Source: Spirosoma sp. KCTC 42546 (GTDB lineage: Bacteria; Bacteroidota; Bacteroidia; Cytophagales; Spirosomataceae). From it: DNA of 64,000 nucleotides. A program made the position numbers and the translations under genes. The stretch spans positions 5,622,501-5,686,500 of the forward strand of contig NZ_CP041360.1 of NCBI RefSeq assembly GCF_006965485.1. The letters run 5' to 3'. Shown in pieces: positions 9,128-18,164 of this stretch. The notes below the pieces were generated by a model. It had not been told where the DNA came from. It did not search any database and saw only the letters and a program-made list of their open reading frames with translations. The first letter of the stretch is position 1, and each line of letters begins with the position of its first letter.

Positions 9128-9379
9128 AAAAACGGTGCATTTCAGACCGATGAGTTGGATTACTTTCGCAATTTTGACAACCGCAACAGCGGCTCCGTTC
9201 ATCAGTCTGGTTTTAACGATAATTCGTTCGTTGAACTAGTTTATTAATAACGAAAAAACAGGCCGGTTCGACTTATGAATCCGCTTCATTTTTCTTTGCT
9301 TACACAAAAGAGTAATTTTACAGATTGAATTGCAACAAAGACGTTAACTATATGCAACGGCTAACGTCCCGAACGAACT

Positions 9380-10147
9380 ATGTATAAAACCACAGAAATT
9401 ACTTCAGCCGAAATTGCATCCGATAATCCGGTTCATCAGCGCCTGCTGTTTCCCTATGTCGAAGCAGCTGCGATGGTGAGCGGTAATGTACTCGAAATTG
9501 GCTGCGGCTGGGGCCGGGGGCTGGAATTATTGACTAAAGCCGCCACCCATTATACCGGTATCGATAAGAACGAAGAGTTAATTAAGGCGCTTCAGGCCGA
9601 ATATCCAACCTCAACGTTTATTTCTGCCAATATACCTCCTTTGCGTACGCTTGCTGACAATACGTTCGATTACATTGTAACGTTTCAGGTGATCGAGCAT
9701 ATCGAAAACGACGATTTATTCATTAAAGAAGCGCACCGGGTTTTAAAACCAGGTGGTAAACTGCTGTTGACAACGGTGAATAAAACCTTTTCGCTCACCC
9801 GCAACCCCTGGCACGTTCGGGAATACTATGCTGATGGACTGAAGTCATTGATGGCAAACTACTTCCCAAAAGTTGAAACGAAGGGAATTCACGGCAACGA
9901 CAAGGTGATGACGTACTACGAGCAGAATAAAGAATCTGTTAAAAAACTAACGCGCTTCGATATTTTCAACCTGCAATACCGACTCCCCCGACGACTCCTG
10001 CAAGTACCCTACGATCTGATGAATCGCCTGAACCGCAACCGGCTGCTGCAAGCCGACGGGCTGGCTGCCCAAATCAAGTATACGGATTACCTTGTCAGCA
10101 AAGACCCCGCCGGGAGCCTTGATTTCTTTTACGTAGCAACGAAGTAA
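9380..10147 (+). CDS. Class I SAM-dependent methyltransferase
   Basis: 255 residues. Motif I NVLEIGCGWGRGLELL (about 35-50), acidic residue in YTGIDKNEEL (about 60), motif II FDYIVTFQVIEHIEND (about 95-110) and post-motif KPGGKLLLTTVN (about 123-134) are all clear. The C-terminal third (about 155-255) is specific and contains LPRRLLQVPYDLMNRLNR. Similar proteins are common as stand-alone methyltransferases in Cytophagales; the substrate is not evident. It is divergent from the GWxTD operon (starts 252 bp apart). Confidence 0.85.
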   Translation: MYKTTEITSAEIASDNPVHQRLLFPYVEAAAMVSGNVLEIGCGWGRGLELLTKAATHYTGIDKNEELIKALQAEYPTSTFISANIPPLRTLADNTFDYIVTFQVIEHIENDDLFIKEAHRVLKPGGKLLLTTVNKTFSLTRNPWHVREYYADGLKSLMANYFPKVETKGIHGNDKVMTYYEQNKESVKKLTRFDIFNLQYRLPRRLLQVPYDLMNRLNRNRLLQADGLAAQIKYTDYLVSKDPAGSLDFFYVATK

Positions 10148-10205
10148 ACGGCCGTTCATCTGTAGTGGTAACTCAACAAGTAGTGGATTTGATTCCGTAA
10201 CAGTA

Positions 10206-10412
10206 ATGACTTTAGAATCGACAATCACCTGCCCACAGTGCGGCCATCAGAGACTGGAAACCATGCCGATGAACGCCTGCCAGTTTTTCTATGAGTGCAG
10301 AGGTTGTCAGGCATTATTAAGGCCCTTATCGGGCGATTGCTGTGTTTTTTGCTCGTATGGGTCGGCCAAATGTCCACCTGTACAGCAACAACAGCAATGT
10401 TGCTCTCAATAA
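10206..10412 (+). CDS. GDCCVxC-domain small Cys-rich protein (Cys form)
   Basis: 68 residues with ten cysteines. CPQCG near residue 9 and CRGCQ near 31 form a zinc-ribbon-like pair; the family signature GDCCVFCSYGSAKCPP (about 43-58) follows, then a Gln-rich tail ending QCCSQ. In databases this family is called GDCCVxC domain-containing (seleno)protein because some members have Sec; here all positions are Cys codons. Members often occur next to mercury or metal-related genes, but here the neighbours are a methyltransferase 58 bp upstream and a small secreted protein. Function unknown, probably thiol redox or metal binding. Confidence 0.82.
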   Translation: MTLESTITCPQCGHQRLETMPMNACQFFYECRGCQALLRPLSGDCCVFCSYGSAKCPPVQQQQQCCSQ

Positions 10413-10479
10413 GCCAGATTTAACAAACTACCAGCCTGGAAGAAAGAACAAACTTAGCTCAAGGGGTTAGCTTATACTC

Positions 10480-10827
10480 ATGAAAGTACTCTTCATTGTC
10501 TGCTTAAGCCTGTTTTTGGCCAGCCAGAGCTACGCTCAGGTGTATGTGGATGGGGTTGCTATTGATACAACGAATACGCCTTTCTGTCAATTAATCTGCA
10601 CAAATGCCAATGGTTTTTCCAAAGCCCGCATTCTCATTGACCACGGTCAGCATTTTGTGGATAGTGGCCTTTCCCGTCAGAAAATAGCGGATGCCGATAA
10701 ACGCGTTATTGCCTTCAATTCCAGCATCGATGCACTGAATTTTATGGTGCGGCACGGTTGGGAACTCGTTACGTTCAAACTGAAGGGAGATACGTTTATT
10801 TACCTGTTGCAGCGTAAGAAAATCTAG
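10480..10827 (+). CDS. Small exported protein of unknown function
   Basis: 115 residues. Signal peptide MKVLFIVCLSLFLASQSYA-Q is clear. The mature ~96 residues hold two Cys close together (FCQLICTN) and a C-terminal segment FMVRHGWELVTFKLKGDTFIYLLQRK that resembles the DUF4177-like pattern of small beta-alpha proteins (GWELV). I do not recognise a named family with confidence. It is followed 33 bp later by an intrinsic terminator. Confidence 0.75.
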   Translation: MKVLFIVCLSLFLASQSYAQVYVDGVAIDTTNTPFCQLICTNANGFSKARILIDHGQHFVDSGLSRQKIADADKRVIAFNSSIDALNFMVRHGWELVTFKLKGDTFIYLLQRKKI

Positions 10828-10860
10828 CCTCTTCTTTACCTAGATGGTCAGTTTCATACC

Positions 10861-10887
10861 AGAGCACCCCTAGACGGTGCTCTTTTG
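10861..10887 (+). terminator. Intrinsic terminator
   Basis: AGAGCACC (10861-10868) pairs with GGTGCTCT (10876-10883) across a 7-nt loop and is followed by a short T-run. It closes the unit ending with the small exported protein. Confidence 0.8.
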
Positions 10888-10946
10888 AATTTTTAACAAA
10901 TTGGCTAGAGGGAGTTTAGGTAAGTTTGTAAACGAGCCAACCGCCT

Positions 10947-12266
10947 ATGCAACGACCGTCTGCCGACACTCTCTACGAGCTACAATTATTGCCTCAGCGT
11001 GCAGGGGAGAAAAGTATTTTTGACTTGATTAATCAAACCCGCACCTATGGCGGGCGAGATGAACTCAGGCAGCTCTTTACAACTCCCTGCACCAGCCCAG
11101 ACCAACTTGTACAGCGACAACTGCTGTTTAAATTTATGGCTAAACATCTGGATCAATTAACTATTCAGGTGGCGCACTCATATGTTGTAGCGGCCGAGAA
11201 TCATCTGATCAGCAATTTAGCCTGGAGTTCGGCCAGGAGCTGGGCAAAACGCTACCGACACTCATTAACGTGGTCCTGGCTCCGCCCCCATGACTTTAGC
11301 AGACTACAGGCAGGCACAGCCGCCCTTCAGCTTGTATTACGGGTTATTCAACAGAAAGTGACCTGGTTAATGGCAGAGCCCGTTCCGACTCAACTACAGG
11401 AGCGTGTTGGCATTTTACAAGCTTTTTTTGTCCATCCTGACATCAAGAGGGCATTACGAGAGTCGGATAGTTCAAGCGCCATTTTACAGGCAGACTTTGT
11501 ACTCAGGCATCAGTGGATTGATACCGTACGCGTGGCATTTAATCTGTTATATCAATTAGACGCCTACAGTGCGGTTGCCCGTTTTACGCAGACGGCCGCC
11601 TGGACCTATCCTGAGTTTGTCAATTCAGACGATTCAGTTCTAGCGATAACTGCCCTCAAGCACCCTTTACTCGATGCGAAAAACTCAGTAAGTAACGATT
11701 TTCGTTTAGCCACGCCAACCTCCCTCGCTTTGCTCACGGGTGGAAACATGAGCGGAAAAACGACGTTCCTCAAATCGTGCGGAATAGCTATCTATTTAGC
11801 TCATATTGGTTTAGCCGTTCCCGCTCAACGATTACAGCTTAGCTTCTTCAATCGTTTATTTACCAGTATTCACCTGAGCGACAATCTGGCGTTAGGCTAC
11901 AGCCATTTTTATAGTGAGTTAATGAGAATTAAAGTAGTGGCAGAGGCTATATCAGAGAAGCAGCGCATTTTTCTACTTGCCGATGAGTTGTTTCGAGGTA
12001 CGAATCCGGACGATGCATTACGCTGCTCCCGCTCTGTACTTGACGCATTGATTCAGCAAAGCGGCAGCTTGTTTATGATTTCTTCTCACCTCCCCGAAAT
12101 AGGTGCTACGTACGTATCCAATCAGAACGTGCAATTCAATTGTTTTAAAACGGACGTAGTTGATGGTGGACTAACTTATACTCATAAAATTGAGCCCGGT
12201 ATAGCAGCCGAGCAAACAGGCTTTTTACTCTTAAAACAGGCAAACATTCTTGAGAGCCTGACCTGA
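10947..12266 (+). CDS. Short MutS-family ATPase (core + ATPase domain)
   Basis: 439 residues, about half the length of MutS. There is no N-terminal mismatch-binding domain; residues ~15-240 look like the helical MutS core/lever, and 240-435 the ABC-type ATPase: Walker A TGGNMSGKTTFL (about 259-270), a conserved HLSDNLALGYSHFYSE segment, Walker B FLLADELFRGTNPDDA (about 340-355) and the H-loop ISSHLPE. Bacteroidetes carry several such short MutS-like proteins whose role is not settled; mismatch recognition is not expected. It stands alone and converges with the next gene. Confidence 0.85.
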   Translation: MQRPSADTLYELQLLPQRAGEKSIFDLINQTRTYGGRDELRQLFTTPCTSPDQLVQRQLLFKFMAKHLDQLTIQVAHSYVVAAENHLISNLAWSSARSWAKRYRHSLTWSWLRPHDFSRLQAGTAALQLVLRVIQQKVTWLMAEPVPTQLQERVGILQAFFVHPDIKRALRESDSSSAILQADFVLRHQWIDTVRVAFNLLYQLDAYSAVARFTQTAAWTYPEFVNSDDSVLAITALKHPLLDAKNSVSNDFRLATPTSLALLTGGNMSGKTTFLKSCGIAIYLAHIGLAVPAQRLQLSFFNRLFTSIHLSDNLALGYSHFYSELMRIKVVAEAISEKQRIFLLADELFRGTNPDDALRCSRSVLDALIQQSGSLFMISSHLPEIGATYVSNQNVQFNCFKTDVVDGGLTYTHKIEPGIAAEQTGFLLLKQANILESLT

Positions 12267-12284
12267 TTCTGGCCAGGTTACAAG

Positions 12285-12327
12285 CAAAAAAAATCCGTCG
12301 CCCGGATAGCTTTCCAGATGACGGATT
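12285..12327 (-). terminator. Intrinsic terminator for the gene at 12360-13631
   Basis: On the minus strand AATCCGTC (12327-12320) pairs with GACGGATT (12299-12292) across a 20-nt loop and runs into a stretch of eight T residues. It lies 33 bp past the stop of the leftward gene. Confidence 0.65.
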
Positions 12328-12359
12328 CAGCAAACAGCTAATGAACCAGATGCTCCTGT

Positions 12360-13631
12360 TTACGTTTTTCGTTTCTTTTTCCGGGCCGATGGGAACAATA
12401 CGTTATTCAAAATGAGCCGGTAGCCGGGCGAGTGTGGGTGCAGGTTCAGATCGGTGGGATTGCGGAAGCCGCCACCACCACGCAGGCCCTCTGGATCATG
12501 GCCACCATAAAATGTCCACTGGCCCCGGCCCACTTCGCCGTAGAGGTAGCGATCAGAGGATTTACTTTCTCCCATCACCAATGAACTTGGCTTGACGGCC
12601 CCTTTGCGGAAGGCCGTCGTTTGGCCGAAAAACTCCTTGATAATCGACTCGTGATTCTGCGTCAGCATGGCCGGAATGACGTCCCATTTGGCCGAAAAGT
12701 TGAACAGCTCAAAGAAACCCTGTGGCTGGTCGAAGCCGCGTCCTCCAGCCGAATTGATGTCCGAAAATGTCGAAAAACCCCGGTAGCCGTTATCCGATTC
12801 GAGGGTAAAGTTTCCGAAGGCAAACGTTTTGGTAAAATCAAGTTTTTCCTGTGCATCGGGGTCCATGCCATCGCCATCGTAGCTACTGCCTACAATATCG
12901 ACGCCATCGGCGGCCAGCGCAATATCCAGCGTTTCGGCAGCGGAACACATAGCGAACAGGTAACCTCCACCCGCGCAAAATGCCTTGATCGCTTTCGCCA
13001 CCGCTAATTTCATCTGCGATACTTTACTATAGCCATACTTACGGGCAATGTCTTCCTGGGCTTTGATATCGGCCAGCGACTGGCGGTGCATATTTCGGCC
13101 ATATTGGCCCGTAAAATCCTCGTGGTGCAGGTGCAACCAGTCGAACTTGGCCAGATCACCTTTTAGGATTTCTTCGTCATAGACCACCTCATACGGAATC
13201 TCAGCGTAGGTAAGTACGAGCAATACCGCATCGGTATTCTCAAATTCGGCCGGGCTCACCTTAATGGGCGAATACACAATGATTTTGGCCGCTTTTTGGA
13301 GTGTCACTACATTCATGTTCAGGTCGGGATCGGCCAGTTGCTGACGAATGGAAGCCGCCTGTGCATCGGAAATAGCATCGAAGGATACGCCCCGAACCCG
13401 GCATTCGGTTTCAACGGCAGCGGTATGTTTCATCATAAAACTGCCCCCCCGGTAGTTCAGCAGCCAGTCAACATCCTGATCGTCTTTTAGAACTTTGTAG
13501 GCAATCCCATACGCTTTCAGGTGATTTGTCTGCCGATCATCCATCGGAATCAGTACATAATTGGCCCAGGCAGAGGTAGCCCGACCCGTAATTGCCAGTA
13601 ATAGCAGCAGAAAAGATAGGTGCTGTTTCAT
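12360..13631 (-). CDS. Exported GATase1-like protein (often named asparagine synthetase B)
   Basis: 423 residues. Signal peptide MKQHLSFLLLLLAITGRATS-AWA, then NYVLIPMDDRQTNHLKAYG. The family is common in Bacteroidetes and is frequently labelled asparagine synthetase B in databases, but I see no N-terminal Ntn glutaminase Cys and no ATP-pyrophosphatase motif. The region CAGGGYLFAMCSAAETLDIAL (about 210-230) resembles a class I glutamine-amidotransferase-like fold, and a conserved HLHHEDFTGQYG and WTFYGGHDPE occur. A secreted protein cannot be a cytosolic ATP-dependent synthetase; I regard the usual name as unsafe. It is divergent from the M1 aminopeptidase, sharing a 154-bp repeat-rich spacer. 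Confidence 0.8.
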   Translation of the reverse strand: MKQHLSFLLLLLAITGRATSAWANYVLIPMDDRQTNHLKAYGIAYKVLKDDQDVDWLLNYRGGSFMMKHTAAVETECRVRGVSFDAISDAQAASIRQQLADPDLNMNVVTLQKAAKIIVYSPIKVSPAEFENTDAVLLVLTYAEIPYEVVYDEEILKGDLAKFDWLHLHHEDFTGQYGRNMHRQSLADIKAQEDIARKYGYSKVSQMKLAVAKAIKAFCAGGGYLFAMCSAAETLDIALAADGVDIVGSSYDGDGMDPDAQEKLDFTKTFAFGNFTLESDNGYRGFSTFSDINSAGGRGFDQPQGFFELFNFSAKWDVIPAMLTQNHESIIKEFFGQTTAFRKGAVKPSSLVMGESKSSDRYLYGEVGRGQWTFYGGHDPEGLRGGGGFRNPTDLNLHPHSPGYRLILNNVLFPSARKKKRKT

Positions 13632-13663
13632 AGAGTACCTTATTTTTGACCCAACGATTAATT

Positions 13664-13779
13664 GTCATTCCATTGTCGCTGGTTGTCATTAATAGCCATT
13701 GATTGCTAAATGACGCAAGGGGCTACACTGGTAATGACAACGACTGACTCTCAATGACCATTAATGACTATTAAATGAC
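13664..13779. repeat. AATGAC-word repeat array between divergent genes
   Basis: AATGAC occurs at 13709, 13733, 13753, 13763 and 13774 and its complement GTCATT at 13664 and 13685. The last three direct copies are spaced 10 and 11 bp apart. GTTGTCATTA (13682-13691) and TAATGACAAC (13732-13741) form an inverted repeat. It may be an operator for the divergent pair or an iterated-word hairpin. Confidence 0.6.
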
Positions 13780-13785
13780 CTTTCT

Positions 13786-16356
13786 ATGATTCATTACGGT
13801 AGTACGCTACTCTTTATTCTGTTAATCGCTATGTCGGGGAACGGTCAGTCTTTACCAACCAATCCTCCAGTTGTTGAAACGGGCGTTTCTCAAACACTGG
13901 CCAAAGCACGCAAACAGCAAATTAGTCAGTTGGCCTATGCATTAAAGTTCGACATTCCAGCCCAGAAAAACCAACTAATTCCAGCCAGTGAAACGATAAC
14001 CTTCAATTGGGCTAAAACGAGTGCTCCTCTTCAGATCGACTTTAAAGAAGAACGCACTCATATCCAGAAAGTTTCAGTGAATGGAGTCGATATTTCTATT
14101 GTATTTGAGAGCGAACATGTGCTAATTTCTACTGCTTTTCTGAAGCCAGGCGCGAACCGGATTTTCATCCAATTTACGGCAGGCAATCTGTCGCTAAATC
14201 GGAACGATGATTACCTCTACACACTGCTCGTTCCTGACCGTGCCCGAACGGTTTTTCCCTGCTTCGACCAGCCCGATCTGAAAGCTACCTTTCAACTCTC
14301 ACTTACGGTTCCTGGCCATTGGCAGGCTATGACCAATGCTGCCGTCAAGGACTCTTCCGTTGCGGGTGATCGTAAAACGGTCAACTTCCAGACCTCTAAC
14401 CTCATTCCTACGTATCTGTTCTCGTTTATTGCGGGCAGATTTACCCCAGTAACCCGTACGTTGACTGGTCGGCCGATGACGCTGCTGCACCGCGAAACCG
14501 ACTCAACGAAGATTCGTTTGAGCCTGGAGACACTCTTTAAACTCCACGCTGATGCATTGACCTTTCTGGAAGCGTACACGCAGATTCCCTACCCGTTCCA
14601 AAAATTCGATTTCGCGGCTATTCCCGACTTTCAGTATGGAGGCATGGAGCACGTAGGCGCCATTGATTATCGGGCTTCGGCTTTATTTCTAGACAATGGG
14701 GCCACCCGCGATCAGCGACTGGCCCGCGCCAGCGTAATCTCCCACGAAACAGCCCATATGTGGTTCGGTGATTTAGTGACGATGCGCTGGTTCAATGATG
14801 TCTGGCTAAAAGAGGTTTTCGCCAATTTCATGGCCGACAAAATCACGGAAGTCTCCTCCGCCGATGCTAACTACGATCTTCAGTTTGTAGTCGATCACTT
14901 CCCGGCCGCTTATGCAGTTGACCGTACGGAAGGCGCTAACCCTATTGGCCAGCCCCTTGCTAATTTGCAGGAAGCCGGATCAATGTATGGGGGCATCATT
15001 TACCACAAAGCGCCCATCATGATGCGGCAGCTGGAGCGACTTATGGGTAAAATGGCTCTGCGCGATGGGCTTCGGGACTATCTGAAAAAGTACGCATTCA
15101 GTAACGCAACCTGGGCCGATCTGATCGCCATTCTGGACGCTCGAACCCCAACCGATCTGGCAGCCTGGAACCACGTTTGGGTTAACGAGACTGGTCGCCC
15201 CAAGTTCAGTTATCAGTTGGATGGTCGCGGAGGAACGATCAAACAATTCGTTATTTCGCAGCAGGGCGAAGATGGTTCCCAGCGATTGTGGCCCCAGGGG
15301 TTTGAACTAGAGCTGGTCTACAGTGATCACATCGATCAATTGACAGTAACGATGGATCGGCCACAGGTTACCTTGACGCAAGCGATTGGCAAACCTACCC
15401 CACAGTATATCATCTTTAATTCCTCTGGGCAGGGCTACGGTGTATTTCCGATCGACTCTGTGTCGGTTCTGCAACTGGAGCGGATCAAAAATCCGGTAGC
15501 ACGGGCGTCCATTTATATCAATCTGTATGAAAATATGCTGGCAGGTCAAGGCATTACCCCCGCCCAATTGGCCACGGGCTACCGAAGTTTGCTAGGAAAA
15601 GAATCGGAAGAACTAAACTTACGGCTGTTGACGAGTCAATTAGCCGATCTGGTCTGGAATTTCACTCGGCCCGAAAACCGTCCGCCACTGGCGGCTTCTG
15701 TAGAAAAAGAGGCCTGGCACGCGATGGAACAGGAAACGGCTTCTGGTAAAAAGAAATTGCTTTTTAGACTCTATCAGAACATTGCCGGTAGTGCCGAAGC
15801 AAAAGATCGGTTATATGCGATCTGGAACGAGCAAAAAGCGCCCGCAGGCGTAACCCTTACCGAAGACGATTACACATCACTCGCCCTGGCTCTGGCCGTA
15901 CGCGATTACCCTGTGGATGGCATTCTGGAAAAACAACTGGCCCGCATCAAAAACCCGGATCGCAAAAAGCGCCTGCAATTCATGATGCCTGCCTTATCGA
16001 GCAACGTAACCAATCGCGACCAGTTTTTTGCGTCACTAGCCAATGAAGCCAATCGGGAACGGGAAGCCTGGGTCGTTGATGCGTTGGGCTATCTACACCA
16101 CCCATTACGAACAGAAACCTCAGCGAAGTATCTGCGTACGAGTTTAGAACTGTTGGAAGAAATTCAGAAAACGGGCGATATTTTTTTCCCTGAACGATGG
16201 GTAGGCTCTACCTTCTCCGCGTATCAAACCCCCGAAGTTGCCAAACTGGTACGCACGTTCTTAACTGACCATCCAGGGTACAATGCCCGCTTACGAGCCA
16301 AACTCCTGCAAGCCGCCGACCGGCCGTTCCGGGCGAGCCGATTGCTGTATAAATGA
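13786..16356 (+). CDS. Exported M1-family zinc aminopeptidase
   Basis: 856 residues. A hydrophobic N-terminus (MIHYGSTLLFILLIAMSGNG) indicates export. The N-terminal beta-saddle is followed by the substrate motif GGMEHVGAIDYR (about 285-296; GGMEH in place of the usual GAMEN) and the zinc site SHETAHMWFGD ... WLKEVFANF, an HExxH-18-E arrangement near residues 320-343. The C-terminal ~400 residues are an ERAP1-like helical region. M1 peptidases trim N-terminal residues from peptides; here probably periplasmic nutrient peptide use. It ends in a strong terminator. Confidence 0.92.
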   Translation: MIHYGSTLLFILLIAMSGNGQSLPTNPPVVETGVSQTLAKARKQQISQLAYALKFDIPAQKNQLIPASETITFNWAKTSAPLQIDFKEERTHIQKVSVNGVDISIVFESEHVLISTAFLKPGANRIFIQFTAGNLSLNRNDDYLYTLLVPDRARTVFPCFDQPDLKATFQLSLTVPGHWQAMTNAAVKDSSVAGDRKTVNFQTSNLIPTYLFSFIAGRFTPVTRTLTGRPMTLLHRETDSTKIRLSLETLFKLHADALTFLEAYTQIPYPFQKFDFAAIPDFQYGGMEHVGAIDYRASALFLDNGATRDQRLARASVISHETAHMWFGDLVTMRWFNDVWLKEVFANFMADKITEVSSADANYDLQFVVDHFPAAYAVDRTEGANPIGQPLANLQEAGSMYGGIIYHKAPIMMRQLERLMGKMALRDGLRDYLKKYAFSNATWADLIAILDARTPTDLAAWNHVWVNETGRPKFSYQLDGRGGTIKQFVISQQGEDGSQRLWPQGFELELVYSDHIDQLTVTMDRPQVTLTQAIGKPTPQYIIFNSSGQGYGVFPIDSVSVLQLERIKNPVARASIYINLYENMLAGQGITPAQLATGYRSLLGKESEELNLRLLTSQLADLVWNFTRPENRPPLAASVEKEAWHAMEQETASGKKKLLFRLYQNIAGSAEAKDRLYAIWNEQKAPAGVTLTEDDYTSLALALAVRDYPVDGILEKQLARIKNPDRKKRLQFMMPALSSNVTNRDQFFASLANEANREREAWVVDALGYLHHPLRTETSAKYLRTSLELLEEIQKTGDIFFPERWVGSTFSAYQTPEVAKLVRTFLTDHPGYNARLRAKLLQAADRPFRASRLLYK

Positions 16357-16376
16357 TTATAATGGGATAAATTAAA

Positions 16377-16408
16377 AACGCCGGACTGTGAGTCCGGCGT
16401 TTTTTTTG
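16377..16408. terminator. Bidirectional intrinsic terminator
   Basis: AACGCCGGACT (16377-16387) and AGTCCGGCGTT (16391-16401) form an 11-bp stem with a 3-nt loop, followed by eight T on the plus strand and preceded by an A-run for the minus strand. It sits between the M1 gene and the convergent 100-residue gene. Confidence 0.9.
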
Positions 16409-16450
16409 AGGCTGTGAGACTGGCGCAGGTGTTTACCCGTGCCAGCCCTA

Positions 16451-16753
16451 CTAACTAGCAGCTTCAATAGCGGCAGCTGCTTCCGCTGCGGCCAGTGCTG
16501 CACTGTTTTTCTCTGCATACTCATCGCGCTTGGTCTCGAAGTGCGAAAAGATCTCAGTAATGGTGTCGAGGTTTTCGGCAATTTTGCCGTGCATCGTACC
16601 CAGGTTTTTCTCCAGATACGAGTCATTTAACCCATTCATATTATCAACTTCAATCTTGCCAATTTTCTCGATCAGGGCTGTCTGACTATTCTGAAGGTCT
16701 TCCAGTTCACGAACGATTTTGTTCATCAACTCAAACTTCTGTAGCTTATCCAT
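16451..16753 (-). CDS. Small helical protein of unknown function
   Basis: 100 residues, no signal peptide and no Cys. The whole sequence looks helical (MDKLQKFELMNKIVRELEDL near the start, HFETKRDEYAEKNSAALAA near the end) with an Ala-rich tail. Codon use is like the neighbours. It converges on the M1 gene at a shared terminator and is divergent from the lysoplasmalogenase gene (142 bp). I do not recognise the family; a coiled-coil or bundle-forming cytosolic protein is likely. Confidence 0.65.
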   Translation of the reverse strand: MDKLQKFELMNKIVRELEDLQNSQTALIEKIGKIEVDNMNGLNDSYLEKNLGTMHGKIAENLDTITEIFSHFETKRDEYAEKNSAALAAAEAAAAIEAAS

Positions 16754-16895
16754 ATTATTTTTTGTTGAGTATTACTTTATAAACGGAACAACAACCAAAT
16801 GGTTTGACCGGACTCGCTGCAGATTGCCTAAGTAGATGTGAGGCAGCGACTTACTCTGTATATAATTAGCTTACATACCCCTACCACTAACCGCC

Positions 16896-17630
16896 GTGTA
16901 CACAAAACCTACGCTATTCTTCTCGCTTGCCTTTGTCGGGATCTCGCTACTCGAAATGATTGGCGATACGTTCTCGATTAGTTGGCTTCATTACGGATGC
17001 AAACCACTCATTATGGGTCTGCTACTTGGGTATGCCTGGCATCACTATCGAACAACAGGCTTTCCCCCTATTTCCCGCTGGTTGATGGTTGGTATGGTAT
17101 TCGCCTTATTGGGCGATGTATTTCTGATGATCCGCGAAGTTGACCTGTTTGCTCTGGGGCTGGGCGCTTTTTTAGTCATGCAACTCTGCTATAGTAAAGC
17201 CTTCTGGCTGTCTATACGCCGAAATGGGCAAAACCTTACGCTCCCATCAATATGGAAACGAGCGCTCCCCTTTGTCCTGTATCTGGTCATTTTTCTGGCT
17301 GTGCTCCGCCCGGCATTCGTTCACAATCCAGCCTTGCAATTGCTATGGTGGCCGGTTGTCGTATATGCCCTTTGTCTGAATACAATGGGGCTTCTGGCTG
17401 TTTTACGAGAGGGTGCATCAGCGTATGGCGGGGTCGTAGCGGGTGCCTTGTTATTTATCCTGTCTGACTCACTGATTGCTATCGACAAGTTCCTGACGCC
17501 TGTTCCCGGCGCTACCTGGCTTGTCATGAGTACCTATGCAGCCGCCCAATACTTGATTATTGTGGGCATGATTCAATGGGTATCAATGCCTGAAAACCAG
17601 CCTACGTCAGTTGAATCTGTACGATCATAG
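16896..17630 (+). CDS. Lysoplasmalogenase-like YhhN/TMEM86 membrane protein
   Basis: 244 residues with about eight hydrophobic spans. The pattern KPLIMGLLLGYAWHHY (about 33-48), MVFALLGDVFLM (about 69-80) with its conserved Asp, and the late LFILSDSLIAIDKF (about 186-199) Asp-containing segment are the conserved polar positions of the YhhN family. Eukaryotic members hydrolyse the vinyl-ether bond of lysoplasmalogen; the bacterial substrate is uncertain. The start is a GTG at 16896; the next in-frame Met is 20 residues on, inside the first span, so GTG is preferred. Confidence 0.85.
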   Translation: MYTKPTLFFSLAFVGISLLEMIGDTFSISWLHYGCKPLIMGLLLGYAWHHYRTTGFPPISRWLMVGMVFALLGDVFLMIREVDLFALGLGAFLVMQLCYSKAFWLSIRRNGQNLTLPSIWKRALPFVLYLVIFLAVLRPAFVHNPALQLLWWPVVVYALCLNTMGLLAVLREGASAYGGVVAGALLFILSDSLIAIDKFLTPVPGATWLVMSTYAAAQYLIIVGMIQWVSMPENQPTSVESVRS

Positions 17631-17640
17631 TAAAACACAA

Positions 17641-17662
17641 CGCCGGTCAGTTTTGACCGGCG
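17641..17662. terminator. Hairpin terminator between convergent genes
   Basis: CGCCGGTCA (17641-17649) and TGACCGGCG (17654-17662) form a 9-bp stem with a 4-nt loop between the lysoplasmalogenase and the YtxH gene. The following T-tract is interrupted. Confidence 0.7.
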
Positions 17663-17687
17663 CTGTTCGTTTTAAAGATGTAGTCAC

Positions 17688-17984
17688 TTAAGCCTGACTG
17701 GTTGGCTCGGGAGCGTCTGGCTTTTTGCCTAACACATCGTCAATGGTGGCTTCGGCATTCGGGAAGTTCGTTTTGAGCATTTCAGCGAGTTGTGTTTTCA
17801 GCTTCTCGAAATACTCCGGCGCATTATCAATGGCTCCTTCGGCCTCCGTTTTGAGTTGATTTCCTTTTTCTTTCAGATCGGCCATCAATTTCTGACCATC
17901 CTCCGTTTGGGCATACTTATTGAGCGCCACCCCGGCAGCAGCACCGAGGATAAACGTGGCTAAATGTTTCGCGTTGACAGGCAT
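17688..17984 (-). CDS. YtxH-like small membrane-associated protein
   Basis: 98 residues. A short N-terminal hydrophobic segment HLATFILGAAAGVALNKYAQT (about 6-26) is followed by an amphipathic helical region rich in Lys and Glu (KLMADLKEKGNQLKTEAEGAI), the typical layout of YtxH-domain proteins, which are linked to general stress in Firmicutes and unstudied in Bacteroidetes. The tail is Pro/Asp/Ala-rich. It converges on the lysoplasmalogenase at a shared terminator. Confidence 0.8.
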   Translation of the reverse strand: MPVNAKHLATFILGAAAGVALNKYAQTEDGQKLMADLKEKGNQLKTEAEGAIDNAPEYFEKLKTQLAEMLKTNFPNAEATIDDVLGKKPDAPEPTSQA

Positions 17985-18164
17985 AGGTTTTGTTTTTAGT
18001 TGGTTAAATTACTTGCCGAACCTACCCAAACGATTTTATAAAGACTAATACAATGTGAGGAGATGCTGAAATGCACAAATCAACGGTCTAATAACTCCGC
18101 AAGAATCGGGTTTCCTCTCGGAGGGCTTATGGCGACATTTGTATAGGTCAAACAACGATACGTC

